Both the position numbers and the translations under genes were made by a program. Positions 42,350 to 51,639 of a stretch of 64,000 bases of DNA are shown here, one piece after another. A model generated the notes under the pieces. That model was not told the DNA's origin. It did no database searches and saw only the letters and a list, made by a program, of their open reading frames with translations. The stretch comes from Sarcomyxa edulis (taxonomy: Eukaryota; Basidiomycota; Agaricomycetes; Agaricales; Mycenaceae): NCBI GenBank assembly GCA_009761415.1, contig QUOL01000006.1, forward strand, positions 496,001-560,000. The letters run 5' to 3'. Each line of letters opens with the position of its first letter. Position 1 is the first letter of the stretch.

Positions 42350-45025
42350 ATGGATCACCTCTTCGTAAACTCTCGCGGCGAAACGCAAATCCCGACTATG
42401 CGCAAGATTGGAGATGAATTCTGGGTCAGTTTCAACTTCAGCTCGCAATCGATTCCTCTCGAAGCCCTTCATTATCGGGACATCATAGATCGAACTGCCG
42501 ATTATGGCCCTACAGGCCTTCATCTCGAGATGGACCCAGCCACCGAACCCGGCTGGACTAATCTGGAGAAGCACTGGCTTGATTGGATGATGATAAGGAT
42601 GGAGGACTACGAGAACGGACTCCTCGACCTGAATCGTTCCGTGATGCCAGTAGCTTCGGAGTTTGGCAGTTCTTATGGGATACCCGTCCTTTGGGGCGAG
42701 AAGATGAAGATGCTAATTGCGGACTTAGACGTCTGTTGCAAGGCCATCCGCAATCGAACCAAGTACGGGAGGAGTTCTACCATCCCCACTCCCGTTTCTT
42801 TCGGCATTCTCTACCATGATTACCAGACTGAAAAGGAAGCCGAGATCGCGGCGTCGCAGGCAAAGCGTTACTGCCTGGAAGGATTCGCGTTTCTTTCTTG
42901 GTGGGTACACTCGATTGAAGACTGGTCTCAAGGTTTACTAGACACCACGGTCGAACTTATCGAGGGGTACCCGCTTCGTAATCGTCAGCGCCGCGGGGTC
43001 CTCATCAATCTCGGACGAGACTGGAAATTCACGAACATAGGACATCTCCTACGTCACGACATCCCGGTGTTTTATCCGTGGGGAGTAGTGGAGATGGCTG
43101 ACCCCAGGTTTCACCGTTATTGCCCGGGAATGTTCGAAGATTACCAAGCTCATCTCAAGGCACATCCTGATGTCTTGGGAGCTCGCGCGAGGGAAATCCC
43201 CGGATTCCTTGAGAAGTGGTCGGGGCTGAGAGACTATGATCACTATGGACAGAAGAAGAATCCATCCCCTCGCTCTCTTCCTCCTCCGATTCCTGAGGGA
43301 AAGACCTTTCGGTATCGCATCATCGACTTCGTCGGCTGGCAGAGCAGGGCCGAAACGAACGAACATCGAGCTTCCTTGTACCAAACACGGTATCACTATC
43401 GTCTGATCGACAACATCGAAGGGAGAATGGTCTTGTTCTGGCGTTTCCGCGCTCTTCGTTGGAACGAAGTTGATTTCTCATCGATAACTCTCGCCGAGAC
43501 AAACCTGGTTCACATCCGGGAACTCTACAAGGCCACGTGTGCTCCTCTGCCGGGCATCGTTTATTCCATCGAGACAGGTAACCCTATTCGCGGCATTAAC
43601 GACCCTGTGCCTTCCTTGCCCGAGATTACTGCCTACTTGGAAAATCGGGCGGTGATAGCATTGGAGCTGGGATATGCCGATCCTGGTTCGACTGACTCTC
43701 GAAGCGACGTGGAGATGGAAGACGTTACAGCCCCATCCGACCTCAAACGCGCTCACTCACCTGGACCAACGGCAGTTCACAGTGGAAGGGTAGCTCGGGG
43801 TAATTCTCGCCGAGCTCGTCGTTCCCGGGACTCTCAAAACCAGCGACGCTCGTCTACCAGAAGCTCTCGAAACAGCGCCGACAGTAACGGGCCGGAGGTA
43901 TTGCCCGCGGGCTCCTCCCAGTGGGTCGTAGCTATGTCAGACGGGAGATTTGCCCCTCGCTTCCAGGGCGATACCGAGCGTTTGCGTCGTACAGTACTTA
44001 CCCCTTCTCCACCCGTGAGCCAACCTCCCGAGCCTGTCGATACACCAGAACTTCAGCGCCAGCGACAAATCTTCGTGGACGATTTACGCACTAAAGGACA
44101 ACGGTTCACCCGACCGGGGTCTTTGGTCTCTTACCCAGAGTACTATCGTTGGAACGTCGACTTGTTGAGGTTAGGATATCTCTACGTCAATACTGAGAGC
44201 GAATTTCGCATGCGCTACTGGGCGAACTGCGGGGATATGGGAGATGTCAGGCTGATCTTGACGACCGCTGTAGAGAAGGGAGTACCCTTCAAGATCTGTG
44301 TCGATCCCAAGGACAACCACGTGTTCTTGCCTTCAAATTTGGGCGCAAAGGAGTGGTCCTACGACGTTTACTACACTCCTAATCTTCGCGACCACGTTTT
44401 GGAGTATGGACGCGGTGGTAAAGATCTATATTCTCGCTACAGGTTGCAGTTGCTGGACGTGCTTCACCGCCCCCATGCTCGTGCATTGATAGGGCTGGGG
44501 GGGCCTTCGTCGTGGATTGCGAGGAAATATGGAGGGCCTGACTTGGTCCGGGACTTCATGAGCGGTCCATCTACTCAAGTAACTCTGCACCAGCGCGGCT
44601 ACGTCGACAAGAAAGACTTCCTGTTCTATCGTTGCGACGCGATGACCGACGAGGAATTGAACATAGTTTTCGGCTTCTTGCCTGCCGGGACGTATGAGAC
44701 CGACCGCTGGATCTTCCCCCCGAATGACGTTCTTCGCGAGGTCCTTGACCACTGGAGAGGCGAGTGGAATGAGGACTGCGAAAGGGTGTTCGAGATAATA
44801 TATGGGAAACTGGAATCGGGCAAGGTCGAACCTCGGACTCGAGGGATGTGGCTACAGTACTTCCGTTCGGATAATCGCGGTCGTCATACAGCTCCGTTCG
44901 TACCTGACCAGGCCGACTTTGACGAAGCTCTCTCTCGCTTGCGGCGCGGCTTCCCTGGTAGCTGGGATCGTGCTCGGATTAGCACTCTCTGCGTACCCGA
45001 GGTGTTTTACCCGATCGACGCTTGA
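42350..45025 (+). CDS. Extra 891-residue protein of the LTR element, function unknown
   Basis: A long intact frame in the position where some retroelements carry env, but it has no signal peptide and no membrane segment, so it is not an envelope protein. It starts MDHLFVNSRGETQIPTMRKI. The N-terminal half is globular and aromatic-rich (LEKHWLDWMMIRMEDYENGL; RGVLINLGRDWKFTNIGHLL followed by RHDIPVFYPWGVVEM). A central basic Ser/Arg-rich region (near 43790-43880, SRRARRSRDSQNQRRSSTRS) could be a nuclear signal or RNA-binding part. The C-terminal half is again globular (YRWNVDLLRLGYLYVNTESE; GYVDKKDFLFYRCDAMTDEE). Stop TGA at 45023-45025. Similar unnamed proteins with the phrase of the type INLGRDW..PVFYPW occur, as far as I recall, in agaricomycete genomes; I cannot check it here. 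It may assist nuclear import, RNA packaging or host defence evasion, but no function is shown. Confidence 0.88.
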   Translation: MDHLFVNSRGETQIPTMRKIGDEFWVSFNFSSQSIPLEALHYRDIIDRTADYGPTGLHLEMDPATEPGWTNLEKHWLDWMMIRMEDYENGLLDLNRSVMPVASEFGSSYGIPVLWGEKMKMLIADLDVCCKAIRNRTKYGRSSTIPTPVSFGILYHDYQTEKEAEIAASQAKRYCLEGFAFLSWWVHSIEDWSQGLLDTTVELIEGYPLRNRQRRGVLINLGRDWKFTNIGHLLRHDIPVFYPWGVVEMADPRFHRYCPGMFEDYQAHLKAHPDVLGARAREIPGFLEKWSGLRDYDHYGQKKNPSPRSLPPPIPEGKTFRYRIIDFVGWQSRAETNEHRASLYQTRYHYRLIDNIEGRMVLFWRFRALRWNEVDFSSITLAETNLVHIRELYKATCAPLPGIVYSIETGNPIRGINDPVPSLPEITAYLENRAVIALELGYADPGSTDSRSDVEMEDVTAPSDLKRAHSPGPTAVHSGRVARGNSRRARRSRDSQNQRRSSTRSSRNSADSNGPEVLPAGSSQWVVAMSDGRFAPRFQGDTERLRRTVLTPSPPVSQPPEPVDTPELQRQRQIFVDDLRTKGQRFTRPGSLVSYPEYYRWNVDLLRLGYLYVNTESEFRMRYWANCGDMGDVRLILTTAVEKGVPFKICVDPKDNHVFLPSNLGAKEWSYDVYYTPNLRDHVLEYGRGGKDLYSRYRLQLLDVLHRPHARALIGLGGPSSWIARKYGGPDLVRDFMSGPSTQVTLHQRGYVDKKDFLFYRCDAMTDEELNIVFGFLPAGTYETDRWIFPPNDVLREVLDHWRGEWNEDCERVFEIIYGKLESGKVEPRTRGMWLQYFRSDNRGRHTAPFVPDQADFDEALSRLRRGFPGSWDRARISTLCVPEVFYPIDA

Positions 45026-45037
45026 AGAGTGGGGGGG
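45025..45037 (+). other. Polypurine tract of the LTR element
   Basis: AAGAGTGGGGGGG immediately (two T's) upstream of the 3' LTR start at 45040: mostly purine, the expected primer for plus-strand synthesis. It abuts the stop codon of the second frame. Confidence 0.7.
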
Positions 45038-45039
45038 TT

Positions 45040-45538
45040 TGTAGTGGACGTATACTCTTCTTATCATGACTCCTATACTTTACTTTTTTACTTTCAAAGT
45101 CGCTCGACAGCTATGTTTACATTTCCTTACTTTCGTCACTCATGTCACGTTGTTACTCAAGTCACGCGTTATCGCGGACAATAGAATTATCTTTTTACCT
45201 TCAAACACCCACCACTGCCTACTACACTTCCTTCGTTGGTCTCTTCGAATAGTTACGGGCATCGGGCGTGATATTAATAAGGTCAGGTTTCTAATTCTAC
45301 TTGAGTTCCCGGCTTCGAAGACTCGTCTCTCAAGGACAGCCTGAGAGATTAGGAATCTCGATATACCACTCAAGGATAGCCTGAGTGAGGCGAGATTCCG
45401 TGAAGTCTTCGAGACCCGAGGTACTGACTGTACAGGTACCTGTAAGTCTCACACCGAGGCACCGAGTACGCTCGCCAGCTGAACGCTGAACTCGAACGCG
45501 TCCCAAATATTTGTGGGACTCTGCGCACGGGTACCACA
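45040..45538 (+). repeat. 3' LTR
   Basis: 499 bp, identical by eye to the 5' LTR at 33184-33682, including the branched hairpin domain (here 45315-45412). Confidence 0.96.
45315..45412 (+). promoter_or_regulatory. Branched RNA domain, 3' LTR copy
   Basis: Same sequence as 33459-33556; in the genomic RNA the domain may therefore be present at both ends, depending on where R lies. Confidence 0.75.
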
Positions 45539-45543
45539 AACAG
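45539..45543 (+). repeat. Target-site duplication, right (AACAG)
   Basis: Second AACAG, matching 33179-33183. Confidence 0.93.
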
Positions 45544-45660
45544 AAGGACCTGTGAAAGACATGTAAGCCAGGTATAAGAATAACAGGATGTGACGGACAT
45601 ACAAGACAGAAGGGTAGATTCCCCTTCTTGACGAGTTGTTGATCTTACTAACCGAACGCC

Positions 45661-48062
45661 GCTCGCCGCGAGGCCAGAGTCCCAAGATTTTGACCGTCAT
45701 TTTTGCTCCATATTGACCAAAATGACGCATGGATATACCTACGGCGGGGAGGTTAGATATCAAATTAGATTGAAGGAGACATGAAGGAGGGATAGAACGT
45801 ACCTATACGACGGCGCGAGTTGTATGGTACAGACAAGATGGGAGTGCATGACACCGGGAGTGGCTCACGAAGCTAATTACACAAAGAATTAGCGAAGGTA
45901 CACGATAAAATCAAGTACATCGACTTACCATGAGATTTGGACATGTACGCCTTCGATGATGGGAGACATGAGTGAAGGCCTTGACTGAAGAAATTCCTGA
46001 GCGGAAGGAGCGGAATGAACATCAGAGAAAGAGAACAAAAGAAGTCGATGACATACCTTGGTAAGAGTCCGAGAGCGCAGAACTCGAGTCTGCTCGCCGC
46101 AGGGGCTCTTGGCCCTGCTTTCTGTGACACGAGTTGGCTGATAGGATGGAGGTGAGACAGCGATCGGCGGAAGCTCAAATATGAAATCGGAATATCTGAG
46201 GATAGATGTGTCTTTGACAAAGGACGAGGAGTATAAATCTAAGGGAAATGTAATTAGTAGAGAGAGCAAGACGTGCTAGAACGGGCCAGACGTACCTTGA
46301 GGCAGGAGTCCTGGTTATATCTCATCAAGGTCAAGTGAGACAGGCGAACGTTCGTCGGCAAAGCTGCTGGAAGATTGTGAGTAGAAGGAAGGAAGGAAGG
46401 ACGTGAAGAAGAGGGGATGACATACGAGGATCTGAGGGCGCTACGCGCCCTCTTGTTACAACCCAAACAAAAGAGCACTCAGTTTTTGTTCAATGAAAAC
46501 GGAAGATTAGCTTAAAACGTTGAGTCCGCTCGCCGCGGGGCCAAAATCTCAGGATTTTGACAGTGATTTTGGTGACAAAAGTTAGCCGGTAGGGTATGGG
46601 TATGTAACGACAATTAGCGGAAGCCCGAATATTGAATCAGATCTTCGGGATATAGACGTGACATCGGCGAAGTAAGGTGAGTATAAATCTGAAAGACAAG
46701 ACATTAGTGAGCAGAGCGAGAGATGATGGAAAGAGATCGACGTACGGGGAGCTTCAAGTCTTTGGCAGTAGCATGCAGTCGAGGTCTTGAGTGAACTAGG
46801 GCAAGGATCGTTGATAAGGCTAAACAATCGTCAGTGTAGAAAGCATCATAAGAAGGAACTAACATACGAGGATGTGAGGGCGCTACGCGCCCTCTTACTC
46901 CAAACCAAACGAGATATTATCCGGCCCAATCAACGCGGAAGTTTGAATAGAAAGGTGGAGTCCGCTCGCCGCGGGGCTAAATTTTCGAGATTTTGGCGGC
47001 GTCCTTGATGATAAACTAGGCTTGATGTTGACAAAGTAAGGTGAGTATGAATCTGAAAGACAGGACATCAGCGAGCAGAACAAGAGATGATGGACAAGAT
47101 CGACGTACCAAGATCGACGTACCAGGAGCCTCGAGTCTTTTGCAGTAGCATGCATTCAAGGTCTCAAGTGGAATAGTTCGAGGATCATCGATGAGGCTGA
47201 ACACTCATCAGTATAGAAAGTGTAAAAAAAAGAGGAAATGACATACAAGGATGTGAGGGCGCTACGCGCCCTCTTACTCAACCCACACAAGACGATATTT
47301 CTCGGTCTAACTGACACGGAAGTTTGACTAAAAAGTCGGAGTCCGCTCGCCGCGGGGCAAAATTTGCGGGAACCAAGCGTCATTTGTGGTGCGTAGATTA
47401 GCCGAAGGCAGTAGGTTGAGCGATGAAGGTGAGGTGGCTTGTGGGGAACACTACATAGCGAGTAAGCTTAGTCTGCAGAGGGAAAAAACGGGTAGACTAG
47501 ACGTACCAGACTTATTGGGTGGCGCTTCCAGTTTGTGCTAGCTCTTTGCTTTCTTGATACTATGACGAGGGATCGGCCAAAGCTTTAGGCGCGTGAGAGC
47601 ATAGGCATGTAAACAACGATTCAAGAAAGTCTAAGTACGGAATGAGTACAGTATAGGAAAGTGATGATTGTGCGAACAGGCATACCAGGCTTGGAGGGCG
47701 CTTCGCGCCCTCTTTTCCCAGTCCAGACGGCACTCAGAACCTTTTTGCATCCACAAACACGCAATATTATCTCAGAACTTGGAGAGCGCTCGCCGCTGAG
47801 CCAAAATCTGAGATTTTTGAGCGGATTCCTTGCTGCCAAAATGAGCCGAGCATACGCTCAGCGAGGACGATGGAAGAGTTAAGATTGAAAACTTGAAGAT
47901 CGAAATATAGATTTGGCATATCGGACGGAGATCTGCACGGCGCAAGCCATCATGTCGTGCATGCATGACCACGTCGAGTCCTGCCCCGAGTTAGAGGAGA
48001 AAAGACCTTTCTCTTCGATGAACACGTCAGTATGTTTCTGACAATGCCAGTACGCTCGCCGC
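45661..48062 (-). repeat. Degenerate ~430-bp tandem array with GC-rich hairpins (copy A)
   Basis: The 9-mer GCTCGCCGC occurs at 45661, 46092, 46528, 46964, 47345, 47788 and 48054: spacings 431, 436, 436, 381, 443 and 266. A perfect hairpin GAGGGCGC-TAC-GCGCCCTC sits at 46434, 46876 and 47255, with loop TTC at 47694. After most GCTCGCCGC words comes a small AAAATC..GATTTT hairpin. On the minus strand each unit also has intron-like pieces, for example GTATGTTAG..TTTAG then GTACGTCG..TTTCAG around 46680-46860. So the array could be a spliced, repetitive non-coding transcript or a decayed repeat-protein gene. Units are related but too degraded, with stops, to read as one protein. Confidence 0.75.
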
Positions 48063-49495
48063 AAGGCCTCGGGCTCGAAATCTCGATGTTTATATCTATT
48101 GCGTATATTACCCGAAGAAAGGCGAAGGTGTGTGGTTTTTTCGAATGTCTGAGAGACACTTGGTGAGCACAGAGACTGGAGTAGAATGATAAGAACATAC
48201 ATAGTGCTTTCGACACCCTTACCACCTCAGATGCAGCGCAATAGAGACAAGTCTCTGAGAGAAACGGCGATGAAGGCTGTGCGTTACTGTAGCGTGATTG
48301 GAGAGGTTTAGATATAGATGTAAGCGTGAGGGCGGAGGGCCAGGCGCCGGAAATGTGTGGAGATATGTTGATGCTGTATTCAGAACAGGGATTCGGATCA
48401 TTGAAACTGAATGTATTTGATGTGTACTTGTGTCAGCGACGAAGACTGCAAAAAGATCTGAGTAGACGTACAAAATAAATATTATTGTCCTCGTTCTGCC
48501 GCTATGGCCTTCTGGTAAGATATCTGCTTCTTGGGATGCGTGCTAAAAGGACTCTAGTAGCTTGGGGAAGATGAAAACGCGTCGGTATGAGTCGCACGGC
48601 ATTGGAACGAGATTGAGACAGAGAGTATTGCTGTGAACAGCTGTCAATAAGTAGTCTCTTACTGTGCCATAAAAGAATTGAGGCTCACCCATCTTGTACT
48701 GAACACACATTTCACTTGGCTTTAATGCAAGTCTCAAGCTCAAGGGGGCAACATCTAGACAATCTGCATGTCGCCCTGTACCCAAACAACTTTGGACCTG
48801 GGCAACATTGTTAGTATCAGGAACATACCTCCAAAGAGATTCAATCAAGCATACCTTAGTACCATAGACATTCTCTATATTCCACATGTATTTCCTGCCC
48901 ATGATCGCGTCGATCGATCATCATCGAAAATTGAGAGCCGACCAAGCCGACGCTTCGGAAAGCTTTGAAGTAGTGATGTAGGCCTCGAAGTTTTGAGGGG
49001 TGCAGATATGGTCTGAGCGATGATAATGAGGGTGACGCGACTTGGACGCGACCAAGTCCCGGAGAGAGCCACTGAAGCGCTAGTTCGAAAACGTGAGCGT
49101 CAATGACTGGAAATCGAAGTGAAATCCAAAAACGGACGTACTTGTTAGACCTCCCAGTTGTTGCCAAACAACCTCCCGCGATAATCACAACCGACCCCGC
49201 GCCGTCTCTGATGGATTCCAACACTGTCAGCACAAATCGCATCTCCAAAAAATAATCCTACACATACCTGAGATACGCCATGCTGGCCCACAGCAACATA
49301 GAGGATGGTCTCGAGGCTTCACGGAGATAAGATTAATGTTTAAATGGTCAGGAAAATAGAGAGGCATAATTTAGGCAAGGGGGAAATGGTGGGAGACGAT
49401 TTTTGGGTGAGCACTATTTAATACCTTTCCAAGAGTTGACCCTGCTTGAAAATACTTTGGATCGGCCGATCGAGGTACGTGATAATTTGGAATCA
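48063..49495. other. Duplicated DNA right of the array, no recognised gene
   Basis: Minus-strand stretches look exon-like: for example ATGGCGTATCTCAG followed by a GTATGT..GACAG intron and a frame SIRDGAGSVVIIAGGCLATT near 49170-49280, and a stretch MGRKYMWNIENVYGTK / VQSCLGTGRHADCLDVAPLS with a 60-nt intron near 48790-48900. They cannot be joined into one frame by me and match no family I know. Nearly identical to 62568-64000. Confidence 0.4.
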
Positions 49496-51600
49496 GACAC
49501 GCATTCCCAAACAGCAACAGGAAATTTCGAACTTCCTTCGCGTATCAGTACACATTGTGTGGACATTGCAAAACAGACCTGAATTATGTACAACCGCCGT
49601 GCTCACATCCAAGACCCCTGAACCCAGAATCTCACGTAAACTCAGATTTCAAGCTCAATGACTTAGAGAACTGCCTCATTGGATTTCAAGACGACATCTC
49701 ATTTGCATGAATTTCTCAGACTCCTCAGGAAAGACCATCACTTCAAAGAGGTGTGGATTCTCAGACTATGGGGTAACAAATCTGGGGAGGATCAATCGGA
49801 TCCCTAGAGCTGGACGGTCTATCCTCCCCGGATTTATTATTCATAGTGACTCACCAATTCAGCCTGAGGGCGACAATCCTCCAGATATGGTGAACGGACA
49901 TCATCAAGTCCTACAATAGTCAAATAGTTCATCAATAAGCTCCACCGATCTGATGCTCAATATTGTAGCTTCCATGCAACGAAATGACATCGTACATAAT
50001 TGACGCAAAAAGGGCAGGTAAGATTTCCATATTGAGATGAAGGAACAAACCACTCGCCTCTTACTCCGTGGACATATGGCTCTACGGTTGTAGAGAATGG
50101 GCGCCGTGTCAAGGGCGGTGACGGCACCTCGATCAGTCCCCGTGAAGATCTCGCCCAGATTTGTGAGCAACCAATAACAAGGATGGAAGGAACCCGATAT
50201 TGGGATAGTGAGTGATGCACCTTACCTGAGTGAGAGCGCGACAGGGACTGCATCCATACATATGGGCAACTCGGACTTGGACAGTGACGTCGGTGAGAGG
50301 AGACCAGCGGATGGCATTGCGGGGCAGTGAGCACGCAGATCAGTCGAGAATACGCACCCAAACCTTCATGTACTCAAGAGTCCCGCTGCTATCTTGCTGA
50401 GACTGCAGGAGAAGGGACCTACGCGTGAAGATCGTGTTTTTGGGTGACATCAGTCGACGTACCGTGGACCGTGGTAGATCGCACTACCTTGTCGAGAGAC
50501 TATGGATGAAATCAATGAGATATAAGCTGAAGATCATGATCTGCTACATGTGAGACGAAATCACCGTAAGATGTCCTTCAAAGCTCAATCTCGCCGCACC
50601 ACGCCACGCAGACTCGGATGAGTCTCATCAGCGGTCTACACCACTCTCGTCGATAGGATGACCTGGTTCATGGGTGCTGAACGAGGCCTAGATTGCCAGC
50701 CGAGCGCAGGTAGACGGTATGGCAAGTATATCTCGATGAAGAGCACCGTCAACGTGTTGGAAGCGGTGCATCGAGGAAGCTACGGCAGAAGATTGTACGC
50801 ATGACTTCAAGAAGTAAACATCATGGAGGAGACGTACCTTCATGCTGGTCTGTCTCGCAAATCTCGTACCTACTGCCTGAGAAGGCAAGGGAACAGTGGG
50901 CACAAATCTGAGAACGAAATCATCAGGGAGAGACCTACCTTTGCGCTGGTTTGATTCCTGGATCTGACTAGCCTCGTATAAGCAGCTCAGATTTTCGATA
51001 ATCGATACGGCAGATCTATATCCAATCTTTGAGGGAATAAGAAGAAAAGAGCACCTAATTTCTAAGATGACTGACCGACACTCCCAATAAGTTCAGACTT
51101 CGAGGACAAATTTCCCGCTGCGATGGTACCCCTCTATCGTGACTGTCTTCCCAGGTTGGTTGGGCAGAGAAGGTTGGATGATGCATACGAAACGAATTTA
51201 CAAGCTTATCGCAGATCGTACGGCGGGGTGAGACGGTCGATAGGTTTTGAAAAATGAAGACACACTTCATTGAAGTGTTCAAATACCTGACTCCTCAATG
51301 AATAACCAACGGCGTACCTCCACTCAAAAAGGCTCAGATACTGACATTCCAAAGATATGAATAGGTGGTGATATTGCCAGGTCGAAGAGAGACCGACGAG
51401 TGCAAGTGCGAGCCCAGTCGATGAGTTGTGGATTCGAGGCCACCCCAGCCGTCTCGGAGAATTCGGATGTGATTCAGCTGATGTATACTGCTTCAAAATG
51501 CAGTAATGGATAGATGGGGTAGGTGGAGAGGGTGTGGATGAGTGCAGAGGTGCGAATGAGATGCAAGTGAGAAATAAAGATAAAAGTCCGACGAGTCCGA
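49496..51600. other. No recognised gene
   Basis: About 2.1 kb. Minus-strand open stretches exist (for example at 51210-51490, SSTGLALALVGLSSTWQYHH) with GT..AG-like borders, but lack ATGs or a family. Nothing that I can assign. Confidence 0.35.
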
Positions 51601-51639
51601 GTCGCGTCTGCTAATTAGTTTTGAAATCTAATCTTCGCG

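Larger units (their letters stand above)
33184..45538 (+). mobile_element. Ty3/Gypsy chromovirus-type LTR retrotransposon, full length
   Basis: 12,355 bp with 499-bp LTRs that look identical, TG..CA ends and a 5-bp AACAG target duplication. Inside are one gag-pol frame (34081-41988) with the order Gag, protease, RT, RNase H, integrase, chromodomain, and a second 891-codon frame (42350-45025) that ends 14 bp before the 3' LTR, next to a G-rich polypurine tract. It is unusually long for a fungal chromovirus because of the disordered Gag and the extra frame. It interrupts copy A of a segmental duplication; copy B shows the empty site, so insertion came after the duplication. It is probably recent and possibly active. 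Confidence 0.96.
29753..49495 (+). repeat. Segmental duplication, copy A (interrupted by the LTR element)
   Basis: Homologous to 56626-64000 in the same orientation. It contains the arginyl-tRNA synthetase gene and its flanks (to 33183), then, after the LTR retrotransposon (33184-45538), the hairpin repeat array and unknown DNA. The right limit given is only where copy B runs off the window; the true end may be further on. A stretch of about 125 bp near 29795-29920 has no counterpart in copy B. Confidence 0.93.

Noticed and set aside
42350..45025. Envelope-like protein in the 3' frame of the LTR element
   Set aside because: No signal peptide, no transmembrane helix and no fusion-peptide-like segment visible.
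45661..48062. Regularly spaced palindromes as a CRISPR-like array
   Set aside because: Spacing is 380-440 bp and variable, units are related throughout rather than unique spacers, and the genome is eukaryotic.
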